Positions 17,248-24,385 of a DNA stretch of 37,476 nt are shown in pieces. The notes beneath the pieces are model-generated. The model had not been told where the DNA came from. It made no database searches and was given only the letters and a program-made list of their open reading frames with translations. Made by a program: the position numbers and the translations under genes. Within the stretch, counting starts at the first letter, position 1. Each line of letters opens with the position of its first letter. Origin of the DNA: Terriglobia bacterium (GTDB lineage Bacteria; Acidobacteriota; Terriglobia; Bryobacterales; Bryobacteraceae); assembly GCA_025363475.1 (NCBI GenBank), contig JANYDS010000064.1, forward strand, positions 1 to 37,476, written 5' to 3'.

Positions 17248-17610
17248 ATGAAGACCAGTTTCAAAACGATGATGATTTTTGCCTCTGCCCTGGCGCTGAC
17301 AACGGTCTGCGCTACCGCAGAGGACGCTGACATGCGCGTTTCAAATGCTGAAGCCATGAAGGCGGTTACAAATAAAGTGCAGCCGGTCTATCCCGCTATG
17401 GCCCGGCAACTGAAGCTTGAAGGCCAGGTGGAGGTGGAAGCGCACATCTCCGAAGACGGGTCAGTAGATTCGGTCAAACCACTGACCGGCAACGCCGTAC
17501 TCATGGGGGCAGCAGTTACGGCACTCAAGAAATGGAAATTCGCACCTTTTACTGAGGGTGGCAAACCGGTCAAGGCAGTTGCCCCGGTCCAGTTCAGCTT
17601 TAAAATGTAA
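17248..17610 (+). CDS. Stand-alone periplasmic TonB C-terminal-domain protein
   Basis: The start is the ATG at 17248, with an excellent GGAGGTAAGG ribosome site; a possible earlier ATG lies inside the end of the chemoreceptor gene and is ignored. The 120-residue protein has a cleavable signal peptide (about 1-24, ending ATAED) and a single TonB_C domain (about 42-120): VYPAMARQLKLEGQVEVEAHI, then a W-K-F-x-P motif (KKWKFAPF). There is no transmembrane anchor and no Pro-rich spacer as in true energy-transducing TonB, so it probably binds a partner or peptidoglycan in the periplasm. The operon position after a chemoreceptor is unusual. Confidence 0.85.
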   Translation: MKTSFKTMMIFASALALTTVCATAEDADMRVSNAEAMKAVTNKVQPVYPAMARQLKLEGQVEVEAHISEDGSVDSVKPLTGNAVLMGAAVTALKKWKFAPFTEGGKPVKAVAPVQFSFKM

Positions 17611-17647
17611 TGTCCCTGACAGCTGGAGCATACCGTTGCCGCGATGG

Positions 17648-17664
17648 CGGCGGTAGCTCCGCCG
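17648..17664 (+). other. GC-rich hairpin downstream of the TonB-C gene
   Basis: CGGCGG (17648-17653) and CCGCCG (17659-17664) form a perfect six-base-pair stem with a five-base loop in the 103-base gap before the next gene. No T-run follows, so it is not a clear intrinsic terminator. Confidence 0.25.
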
Positions 17665-17713
17665 GTGGCCCCGGAGGTATAGACCGGCGCTGCGAAACGT
17701 GGTTTGTTAAGTC

Positions 17714-18178
17714 ATGAAGCCAAGCCTGCTGATTTTTTCAGTGTTGCTCATGTTTGTTCTCTCGCCTCTTCGGGCGGGAGAGTCTGGAAGCCGCGTCAAA
17801 TACATGGGCGGCACTGTGACCGGGGTAGCCAACAAGTCCTCAGCGCGCATCGAGACGGCGGAGGAAGATGGGCTGCGGTTTTCCACGGCGAAAACTTCGG
17901 TGCTGGTCCCATACAAAGACGTGAATACTCTCGAATATGGACTCAAGGTGAGTCGGCGGTATGTCGAAGCCGCGCTGATTTCCCCCGTCTTTCTACTCGG
18001 AAAGAAGAAAACCCATTTCCTGACCATTGGCTACAGCGATCAGAGCGGTGCGCAACAGGCGATGGTTCTCCAAGTGGAAGGTGCGGATATCAGACCGCTG
18101 CTGGTGTCGCTCGAAGCCCGCACCGGCCGCAGAGTGGAATTCCAGGACGATGAAGCGCGCAAGGCAGGCAAGGGATGA
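17714..18178 (+). CDS. Secreted small-beta-barrel protein of unknown function
   Basis: The 154-residue product has a signal peptide (1-21, ending PLRAG) and a mature domain whose first half (26-76) reads like an Sm/SH3-type barrel: VKYMGGTVTGV, IETAEEDGLRF, then VLVPYKDVNTLEYG. A hydrophobic/basic segment (80-105) and a further beta-alpha unit (GADIRPLLVSLEARTGRRVEF) follow. No named family is recognised. The ATG of the next secreted protein overlaps its TGA (ATGA), so they are co-translated. See also the similar barrel pattern in the proteins at 13834 and 20006. Confidence 0.7.
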   Translation: MKPSLLIFSVLLMFVLSPLRAGESGSRVKYMGGTVTGVANKSSARIETAEEDGLRFSTAKTSVLVPYKDVNTLEYGLKVSRRYVEAALISPVFLLGKKKTHFLTIGYSDQSGAQQAMVLQVEGADIRPLLVSLEARTGRRVEFQDDEARKAGKG

Positions 18179-18798
18179 AACTTGCCGGACTCAAACCATT
18201 CCTCCTGCCGGCACTGTGCTGCGTCACCTTGCTCATACCCAACCGTGCCGAGGGAATCGAGCGGCTTCCTCCAGTTCCGCCTTTATCCCGGGTGAAACGG
18301 GTTTACGTAGAAGGGATGGGTGGCGGCAAAAACTCAGACCAGATGCGCGACATGATCATCGCCGCAGTTCAGAACTCCGGGCTGTTTGTGGTGACCGAAG
18401 CCCGCGAAGGCGCTGATGCCACATTGCGAGGCTCCTCGGACGACAAAATCTACCGCGAAGTCCACAACTCGGGCGAATCAATCGGCTTGCACGCAAACAG
18501 CGGATTGGGATCGTCCTCAAGCAGTGCGCGCAACGGGACAACCTCGTCCAGACAAAACGGCGGGATCGCAATTACGGATAACGAGACCAGCCATGTTGAC
18601 GAACAGCGCCATGAAGCCTCGGCTTCCGTGCGCCTGGTTGATGAGGAAGGCGATGTGATCTGGTCTACCACTCAGGAAAGCGGCGGAGGAAAGTTCCGGG
18701 GCGCAATGGCGGATGTTGCCGACAAGATCGTCCACCAGTTGTCGACAGACGTCCACAAAGCCCGGACCGAAGCCTCGCGCGCAACGCCGCCCCGGTGA
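18175..18798 (+). CDS. Secreted CsgG-fold-like protein with Ser/Asn-rich linker
   Basis: The 207-residue protein has a signal peptide (cleavage near NRAEG, about residue 26). The mature N-terminal part (RVKRVYVEGMGGGKNSDQMRDMIIAAVQNSGLFVVTEAREGADATLRG) has the alpha-beta layout of CsgG/TolB-N-like exported domains. A low-complexity Ser/Gly/Asn stretch follows (about 103-128), then SHVDEQRHEASASVRLVDEEGDVIW and a final helix. That order (beta-alpha core, Ser-rich insert, RLVDxxGxVIW strand) recurs in acidobacterial secreted proteins of unknown role. It is coupled by ATGA to the preceding gene. Confidence 0.7.
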   Translation: MKLAGLKPFLLPALCCVTLLIPNRAEGIERLPPVPPLSRVKRVYVEGMGGGKNSDQMRDMIIAAVQNSGLFVVTEAREGADATLRGSSDDKIYREVHNSGESIGLHANSGLGSSSSSARNGTTSSRQNGGIAITDNETSHVDEQRHEASASVRLVDEEGDVIWSTTQESGGGKFRGAMADVADKIVHQLSTDVHKARTEASRATPPR

Positions 18799-18865
18799 CG
18801 CGTTCCCAATGAGACAATAGAGTTTCGCTTCGATCTCGATTCGTTTCTAAACAGGGGGTGTACTG

Positions 18866-20005
18866 ATGGGAGTTCCCGTCTCACAGATGTGGACGGTTGC
18901 GAGTTATGTGCTGCGGCAGCGTTTTGCCGGGCGCAAACGCTACCCGCTCGTCCTCATGCTCGAGCCCCTGTTTCGCTGTAACCTGGCCTGCGCCGGTTGC
19001 GGCAAAATTCAATATCCTGCTCATGTTCTGAAAATGAATATGACCCCGGAGCAATGCTTCAAAGCAGTAGAGGAATGCGCCGCGCCGATGGTGTCCATCC
19101 CCGGCGGCGAACCCCTGATGCATCCGGATATCGATAAGATTGTCGACGGTCTGGTAGCCAGGAAGAAGTACATCTACCTCTGTACCAACGCGATCCTGCT
19201 GAAAGAAAAACTCCATCTCTTCAAACCCAGCAAGTACCTCAGCTTTTCCGTGCATGTCGATGGTGAAAAAGAACATCACGATTTCTCCGTCTGCAAGGAA
19301 GGCGGATTTGAACTGGCAATCGACGGCGTCCGTGAAGCAGTCAAGCGCGGTTTCCGTGTCACCACAAACACCACCTTGTTCGATGGCACCGATCCGAACA
19401 GCGTGCGGGCATTTTTCGACGAAATGATGGCTCTCGGTGTGGAAGGCATGATGCTTTCACCCGGTTACTCTTACGACAAGGCTCCTGACCAGCAGCACTT
19501 CCTCGGCCGCGTTCGCACCCGCCGGCTTTTCCGCGCGATTCTATCTAACCGCAAGCCGGAATGGCGCTTCAACATGTCGCCGCTGTTCCTTGAATTCCTG
19601 ATGGGGAAGCAACACTACAAATGCACCCCCTGGGGCATGCCTACCTACAACCTGTTTGGCTGGCAGAAACCCTGCTACCTCTTGCAGGACGGTTACGCCG
19701 ATACCTTCGCCGAACTGATGGAAACCACAGTCTGGGACAACTACGGCACCGAATCCGGCAACTCGAAATGCGCCAATTGCATGGTCCACAGTGGCTATGA
19801 AGCCTCAGCCGTCCACGACAACTTCACGACGTTGAGGGGCTTCTTCAACACGGCCCGCGCCACACTGTTTTCGAGATACCCGGACGCAGAGGCACTCCGG
19901 ATGCTCGACGAACCGGTAAAAGCTGTTCACGCACCATCCGGACTGGTCCAGATCGCAGCTAATATCACAGCCGGTCAGGAAGCCTGCGAAGAGGTTGAAG
20001 TCTAA
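18866..20005 (+). CDS. hpnH: Adenosyl-hopene transferase HpnH (radical SAM)
   Basis: The 379-residue radical-SAM enzyme joins the adenosyl radical to diploptene, the first step in making extended C35 hopanoids. The iron-sulfur motif CNLACAGC (Cys38, Cys42, Cys45) in LEPLFRCNLACAGCGKIQYP and the GGEPLMHPDI segment are characteristic, and length matches the family. C-terminal cysteines (KCANCMVHSGYEA) fit the HpnH-specific extension. The ATG at 18866 follows an AGGGGGTG ribosome site. No other hopanoid gene (shc, hpnG) is present, so the rest of the pathway lies elsewhere. It heads a plus-strand run that continues to 24223. Confidence 0.93.
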   Translation: MGVPVSQMWTVASYVLRQRFAGRKRYPLVLMLEPLFRCNLACAGCGKIQYPAHVLKMNMTPEQCFKAVEECAAPMVSIPGGEPLMHPDIDKIVDGLVARKKYIYLCTNAILLKEKLHLFKPSKYLSFSVHVDGEKEHHDFSVCKEGGFELAIDGVREAVKRGFRVTTNTTLFDGTDPNSVRAFFDEMMALGVEGMMLSPGYSYDKAPDQQHFLGRVRTRRLFRAILSNRKPEWRFNMSPLFLEFLMGKQHYKCTPWGMPTYNLFGWQKPCYLLQDGYADTFAELMETTVWDNYGTESGNSKCANCMVHSGYEASAVHDNFTTLRGFFNTARATLFSRYPDAEALRMLDEPVKAVHAPSGLVQIAANITAGQEACEEVEV

Positions 20006-20416
20006 TTGAATCCTGCACTGAACGCCGAAGAGTTTGAAGTCGCACCCGGGTTCGAACATGAAAACCTCCAGGGCAGAGTCTGGGATGCCGCCAGTGCGGA
20101 CGAACTGCGCCAGGGCCTCGAGAAAGCCTTTGATTACCGTGGAGACGTAACCATAACCCGCAGAGACGGCTCATCAGTAGAAGGTTATATTTTCGACCGC
20201 CGCACAGGCACCACGCTCGAAAACAGTTTCATCCGACTCTTCCCCAAAAGCGATCCGGTCAAACTGGCCATACCCTATTCCGACATTGCAGCCCTCACCT
20301 TTACCGGGCGCGACACCGCCGCAGGCAAAAGCTGGGAGGCATGGCTGCGCAAGTATTGGGAAAAGAAGGCCGCCGGCGAAACCAACATCGAACTGCAGCC
20401 GGAAAATCTCGACTAG
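20006..20416 (+). CDS. Small Sm/SH3-like protein coupled to hpnH
   Basis: The gene starts with a TTG placed directly after the hpnH TAA, with GAGG about 11 bases upstream, so translation is very likely coupled. The 136-residue product has no signal peptide. Residues 45-101 resemble a small five-strand barrel: GDVTITRRDGSSVEGYIFDRRTG, FIRLFP, then KLAIPYSDIAALTFTGRD. A helical, charged tail follows (KSWEAWLRKYWEKKAAGE). I recall no assigned function. It might bind RNA or act as an accessory factor in hopanoid synthesis, but this is inferred from position only. Confidence 0.75.
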   Translation: MNPALNAEEFEVAPGFEHENLQGRVWDAASADELRQGLEKAFDYRGDVTITRRDGSSVEGYIFDRRTGTTLENSFIRLFPKSDPVKLAIPYSDIAALTFTGRDTAAGKSWEAWLRKYWEKKAAGETNIELQPENLD

Positions 20417-20447
20417 AACCTGTCTCAACCGAACGGGATATATACTG

Positions 20448-20837
20448 ATGCTTATGTTTCAGGGCCTCGAACACACCGCAATTTCCTCACCCGATCCCGA
20501 AAAGCTGGCGAACTGGTATGTTGACCATCTGGACTTCCACATCAACTTCTCCTACAACGGCAATTACTTCGTAAAAGGGAAGAACGGAACCATCCTTGAG
20601 ATCATCCCAAGCGAAGGCTCCAGACCGCCTCAGACAGTGGCAAATAACAAGAATCCCGGCATCCGTCACCTCGCCATCATCCCCGACGATTTCGACGCTG
20701 CCTATGAATCGCTGAAGAATAAGGGCGTCAACTTCCAGGGCGAACCCTTCGCCACCATGGGCAACCGTCTGGTCTTTTTCAACGACCGTGACGGCAACCT
20801 GCTGCACCTGATTCATCGCGAAAACCCGCTCCCGTAG
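20448..20837 (+). CDS. VOC-family (glyoxalase/dioxygenase fold) protein
   Basis: The 129-residue protein has two beta-alpha-beta-beta-beta modules of the vicinal oxygen chelate superfamily. Likely metal ligands are His9 in GLEHTAIS, the Glu in TILEIIP, His in GIRHLAII and the Glu/His near the C-terminal NLLHLIHRE. Two candidate starts exist (ATG 20448 or ATG 20454); neither has a strong ribosome site. Substrate is unknown. It lies 31 bases after the preceding small gene, in the same plus-strand run as hpnH. Confidence 0.85.
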   Translation: MLMFQGLEHTAISSPDPEKLANWYVDHLDFHINFSYNGNYFVKGKNGTILEIIPSEGSRPPQTVANNKNPGIRHLAIIPDDFDAAYESLKNKGVNFQGEPFATMGNRLVFFNDRDGNLLHLIHRENPLP

Positions 20838-20868
20838 CCTGCAAACCCACGAGACCACGGCCCACGAT

Positions 20869-22074
20869 TTGCTCGCCAACACATTCAAAGCATTCCGTTA
20901 TCCCGACTTCCGACTCATGTGGGGCGGAGCTTGCCTCTCTACCATCGGCACGTGGATGCAGGAGATCGCGCAGAACTGGCTGGTACTGCAAATCACCAAT
21001 TCCCCCACCTTGCTCGGGCTGGACGCGTTCCTCGGCGACATCCCGATTTTCATGTTCTCGCTGGTCGGCGGCGTGATTGCAGACCGGATGGATCGAAGGC
21101 TTCTCCTGGTCGGTTCTCAAGTCGTGCAAATGATGAGCGCGCTCACTCTGTGCCTGCTGATCGTGACGGGCAGAATCGAAGTCTGGCACATTCTCGTTTC
21201 CTCCTTCGTCGTTGGAACGGCACAGGCCTTCGGTGGCCCTGCCTATCAGGCGCTAATCCCTGGCCTCGTGAGCCGCGAAGATGTGCCGAATGCAATTGCC
21301 CTCAACTCAATCCAGTTCAATGTGGCCCGCGTGGTGGGTCCGGCTATCGGCCTGGTAGTGTTCAAGAACCTGGGGCCAGCCTGGTGCTTCGGCCTGAATG
21401 CGCTTTCCTTCCTCGCGGTCATTTTCACGATTCTTCGCCTCAAGATCAATTTCAAACCGCAGGCCACCACTGATTCTATTCTTACCGGCATGAAACAGGG
21501 CCTGAGCTTTGTCCGCAGCCAGGGCGCCATGAGCACCCTAACCGTCATCGCATTTTTCATGACTGCCATGGCATTTCCGATGATCACCTTCCTTCCGGTT
21601 TTCGCCAAAGACGTTTTCCATAAAAGCGCCGACACCTACACTCTGTTTATGGTGCTTTCCGGCCTCGGGTCCATCACGGGAGCCCTCACGGTGGCAGCCA
21701 TGGGAAACATCGCCAACAAGGGCCGCATTGCTCTCTCCATGCTGGTCGCGATGGGCGTTGGTATCACATGTTTCTCACTTTCAACCTCGCTTCTGCTCAG
21801 TTGCATCATCCTGTTCGCAACCGGCGGCGTCATGATGTGCGCCTTCGCCATGATCAGTTCGCTGGTGCAGTTGATCACGCCCAATGAAATGCGCGGCAGG
21901 GTGATGAGTGTCTACAACGTCGCATTCCGCGGCGGCGGACCCTTTGGCAACGTCACCATCGGATATCTTGTACCGATTTTCACTGCTCCGTTCGTCCTTG
22001 CCATTAACGGCCTTGTACTGTTAAGTCTGGGCTTGTATTTTTTGTTCGTACAACGGAAAGTGGCTGCTCTCTAA
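20869..22074 (+). CDS. MFS transporter, MFS_3/EntS-like exporter
   Basis: The 401-residue protein has twelve predicted membrane helices with the N-terminal pattern TFKAFRYPDFRLMWGGACLSTIGTWMQEIAQNWLV, which typifies the MFS_3 (enterobactin exporter-like) group. The cytoplasmic loop between helices 2 and 3 reads GVIADRMDRRLLL (motif A), and the second half contains NEMRGRVMSVYN. The apparent start is a TTG at 20869 without a clear ribosome site; no ATG gives a full N terminus. Likely a drug or metabolite efflux pump; substrate unknown. It sits 31 bases after the VOC gene and 6 bases before the TPR gene. Confidence 0.9.
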   Translation: MLANTFKAFRYPDFRLMWGGACLSTIGTWMQEIAQNWLVLQITNSPTLLGLDAFLGDIPIFMFSLVGGVIADRMDRRLLLVGSQVVQMMSALTLCLLIVTGRIEVWHILVSSFVVGTAQAFGGPAYQALIPGLVSREDVPNAIALNSIQFNVARVVGPAIGLVVFKNLGPAWCFGLNALSFLAVIFTILRLKINFKPQATTDSILTGMKQGLSFVRSQGAMSTLTVIAFFMTAMAFPMITFLPVFAKDVFHKSADTYTLFMVLSGLGSITGALTVAAMGNIANKGRIALSMLVAMGVGITCFSLSTSLLLSCIILFATGGVMMCAFAMISSLVQLITPNEMRGRVMSVYNVAFRGGGPFGNVTIGYLVPIFTAPFVLAINGLVLLSLGLYFLFVQRKVAAL

Positions 22075-22080
22075 ATCGAT

Positions 22081-22764
22081 ATGCGAATTCTGCTGGCAGG
22101 TCTGCTGATAGCTACGTGCTGTCTGGCGGCCGATGATCTGGAAAAACTTCGAGACAAACAAGATCGCGCGGGTCTCACCCAAAGCGCTGCGGCGCTCACG
22201 ATGGCCGCCGAGAAGAACCCTGCTGATGCCAAGGGCTGGTACCGCGCCGCAATCGCACAAAGCTACATCGCTGAAGTCGCCATGGAGTTGGGCGACAAAC
22301 GCGGTTCACAAACCGCTGCCGAACAGGGTGCAGCAGCCGCCGAAAAAGCCATTGCGCTGAATGCGAATGTGGCCGACTATTACCGTGTGCTTGGCACTCT
22401 CTGCGGACAGGTAATCCCGGCCAACCCCATTATGGGAGCCCTGGCGTTTGGCCGCAAAGCGAAAGATGCGCTCGATAAGGCCATAGCCATGGACCCCAAA
22501 TCAGCCAGAGCCTTTCTGGCCCACGGCGTAGGCTACTACTACCTGCCTGTCAATTTCGGCGGTGGGCCCGAGAACGCCATCAAAGATTTTCGCCAGGCGA
22601 TCACACTGGACCCTAAACTGGCCGACGCCTACCTCTGGACCGGAATCGCCCAAAGGAAAATCCGACAGAATGCCCAGGCAAGGGAATCGTTCAACAAAGC
22701 GCTGCAACTGGCACCGGGTCGCGTCTGGGCCAAATCCCAGCTGGATAAGACCCCGCTGCAGTGA
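22081..22764 (+). CDS. Exported TPR-repeat protein
   Basis: The 227-residue protein begins with a short signal peptide (1-16, LLIATCCLAAD) and then consists of TPR-type helical repeats: NPADAKGWYRAAIAQ, a stretch around NANVADYYRVLGTL, DPKSARAFLAHGVGYY and DPKLADAYLWTGIAQRK. The cysteine pair in the signal region leaves a lipoprotein possible but no clean lipobox is present. The protein probably mediates protein-protein contact in the periplasm. Its last bases overlap the GTG of the NUDIX gene (GTGA). Confidence 0.85.
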   Translation: MRILLAGLLIATCCLAADDLEKLRDKQDRAGLTQSAAALTMAAEKNPADAKGWYRAAIAQSYIAEVAMELGDKRGSQTAAEQGAAAAEKAIALNANVADYYRVLGTLCGQVIPANPIMGALAFGRKAKDALDKAIAMDPKSARAFLAHGVGYYYLPVNFGGGPENAIKDFRQAITLDPKLADAYLWTGIAQRKIRQNAQARESFNKALQLAPGRVWAKSQLDKTPLQ

Positions 22765-23312
22765 GCGGTCTGATTACGGCACCGCAGGCGCTCGAAACTG
22801 TTGAGGCGTTTGACGCCGGCACTGATGATTTAGCCCGCAAAAGCCAGGAACTGACAGCCGGACTTTTGCGGCTCACTCCGCACCCGTTTGCCCGCAAGCA
22901 GTTCAATCCGGGCCACGTCACCTGTACTGCTCTCGTTCTGCATCCTTCCCGGCCCGCTGTTCTCTTCATGCACCACCACCGCCTGCACCGCTGGCTTTTG
23001 CCGGGCGGGCATGTGGAACCGGAAGACGCGACCCTCCCCTCAGCAGCAGCACGAGAGGCGCTGGAAGAGACGTCGGTCATTCTCGACCCTGCCTTTGCCT
23101 CCGTTCTGGCGGGGATCGACGTTCATGGAATCCCGCCAAAACCAGACGAACCCTTCCACTTGCATCACGATCTGATCTGGTGTTTCCGGGCTGCCAGTGA
23201 TGTGATCGCCGTGAGCGAAGAGGCGCCTTCCGTCCGATGGGCGGCGGATACAGAATGGGATGAACTGGGTCTGGCAGACAGCATTCGCAGGAGCATAGGA
23301 AGGTCATGCTGA
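22761..23312 (+). CDS. NUDIX hydrolase
   Basis: The 183-residue protein starts at a GTG that overlaps the upstream stop by four bases. The Nudix box region GGHVEPEDATLPSAAAREALEETS lies at about 80-104 and matches the common GGHVEPGD...REVEEETG subgroup, with a two-residue longer spacing than the textbook box and Ser in place of the Gly after EET. The REALEE glutamates that bind the metal are intact. Such enzymes hydrolyse nucleoside diphosphates linked to another group; the substrate is not evident. It overlaps the following sugar-kinase gene by seven bases. Confidence 0.88.
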   Translation: MSGLITAPQALETVEAFDAGTDDLARKSQELTAGLLRLTPHPFARKQFNPGHVTCTALVLHPSRPAVLFMHHHRLHRWLLPGGHVEPEDATLPSAAAREALEETSVILDPAFASVLAGIDVHGIPPKPDEPFHLHHDLIWCFRAASDVIAVSEEAPSVRWAADTEWDELGLADSIRRSIGRSC

Positions 23313-24223
23313 CCGAATATTTTCTCGGAGTGGATGGCGGGCAATCCTCTACCACTGCTGTTGTTGGCGATGCCACAGGTAAAGTACTCGGCTGGGCCAC
23401 GGCGGGTCCGTGCAACCACGTTGCTGAGGATGAGACGCAGCAGAAGTTCAAACGCGTGATTGGCGGCTGTGTGGCCGAAGCAGTGGAAAGGGCAGGCTCT
23501 GACCTGCACTTCAGAGCGGCATGTTTCGGTATGAGCGGAGGTCCGGCCGACAAACAATCTCTGCTGCGCGAAATGATCAGTACAGACCATATGGTGGTCA
23601 CTCACGATGCCGCGATTGCGCTGGCCGGAGCAACTGCCGGGGAGCCGGGAATCGTCGTGATCAGCGGCACCGGAGCCATCGCTTTTGGACGCAATGGCCG
23701 TGGAGAGGCGGCACGTGCAGGTGGCTGGGGTTACGTGTTTGGTGATGAAGGCGGCGCCTTTGACATCGCGAGGCAGGGTCTCCGGGCTGTTCTGCGTGAA
23801 TATGAAGGCTGGGGGCCGCGCACTCCGCTGACGCCAGCCTACCTTGAGGCCTGCGGATTGAGTGATGCCAACCAGATGCTGCATCTGTTTTATAAGCCGG
23901 AGTGGCCGCGCGGCCGGGTTGCGATCCTGGCGAAAACAGTAAACCGGCTGGCGGAGGAAGGCGACCCCGTCGCGCTTGGCATCATGAACAATTCCGCGCA
24001 GCAACTGGCCACACTCGCAGGCGCTGTTCGCCGGCAACTATTCGCGGAAGGCGAAGCGGCCATCGTAAGCGGTGTGGGCGGCGTGTTTTCAAGCGCGCTG
24101 GTCGCGGATCGATTTGAAAATCTTGTTTCAATGGAAGACGGCGTAACCTATTCCGTCCCTCGCCATGGTCCGGCGGAAGGTGCTTTGCTCCTGGCGATTA
24201 GCGCGATATCCTCGCGCCTGTAA
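23306..24223 (+). CDS. BadF/BadG/BcrA/BcrD-type kinase (N-acetylglucosamine kinase-like)
   Basis: The 305-residue protein belongs to the ASKHA fold. The phosphate-1 loop FLGVDGGQSSTTAVVGD (about 6-22) and the phosphate-2 region VVISGTGAIAFG (about 111-122) are clear, followed by GGWGYVFGDEGGAFDIAR typical of GlcNAc kinases, and an adenosine motif SGVGGVF near 249-255. Length and the absence of cysteine iron-sulfur ligands point to a sugar kinase, not a benzoyl-CoA reductase activator. It probably phosphorylates amino sugars from cell-wall turnover. It overlaps the NUDIX gene and closes the coupled run. Confidence 0.87.
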   Translation: MLTEYFLGVDGGQSSTTAVVGDATGKVLGWATAGPCNHVAEDETQQKFKRVIGGCVAEAVERAGSDLHFRAACFGMSGGPADKQSLLREMISTDHMVVTHDAAIALAGATAGEPGIVVISGTGAIAFGRNGRGEAARAGGWGYVFGDEGGAFDIARQGLRAVLREYEGWGPRTPLTPAYLEACGLSDANQMLHLFYKPEWPRGRVAILAKTVNRLAEEGDPVALGIMNNSAQQLATLAGAVRRQLFAEGEAAIVSGVGGVFSSALVADRFENLVSMEDGVTYSVPRHGPAEGALLLAISAISSRL

Positions 24224-24254
24224 GTGCATTGCAATTAATCGGAAAAATCGCAAG

Positions 24255-24374
24255 GGCGTCGCTTTTGAACAAGAGCCCCACCTGATCGCGAAGATGCCCG
24301 ATCACGAGCTCTGGATGGCATTCTTCCGCGACCCCGAAGGCAACCTGCTCGGGCTGATGAGTGAGGTGCGGTAA
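24255..24374 (+). pseudogene. Decayed VOC/glyoxalase gene, C-terminal remnant
   Basis: Thirty-nine codons ending at a TAA (24372-24374) encode GVAFEQEPHLIAKMPDHE, then LWMAFFRDPEGN, then LLGLMSEVR, which is the typical C-terminal third of a VOC-family protein (PHLIA..PDHELWMAFF.DPEGN). No start codon or N-terminal two thirds precede it; upstream is the end of the sugar-kinase gene. It is therefore a truncated remnant. It ends 11 bases before the pgk start codon and may survive because it carries pgk expression signals. Confidence 0.75.
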
Positions 24375-24385
24375 AACATAACTTC

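Noticed and set aside
17611-17713. GC-rich gap considered as an RNA gene or riboswitch
   Set aside because: Only one short hairpin is visible; there is no tRNA cloverleaf, no known riboswitch core and no T-run.
23165-24037. A 290-codon minus-strand open frame opposite the NUDIX and sugar-kinase genes
   Set aside because: It spans two well-supported plus-strand genes and shows Cys/Arg/Ser-rich noise composition.
23306-24223. Benzoyl-CoA reductase activator (BadF/BcrA) as the function of this gene
   Set aside because: The iron-sulfur cysteines of the activator are absent and the GGWGYVFGDEGG segment fits amino-sugar kinases.
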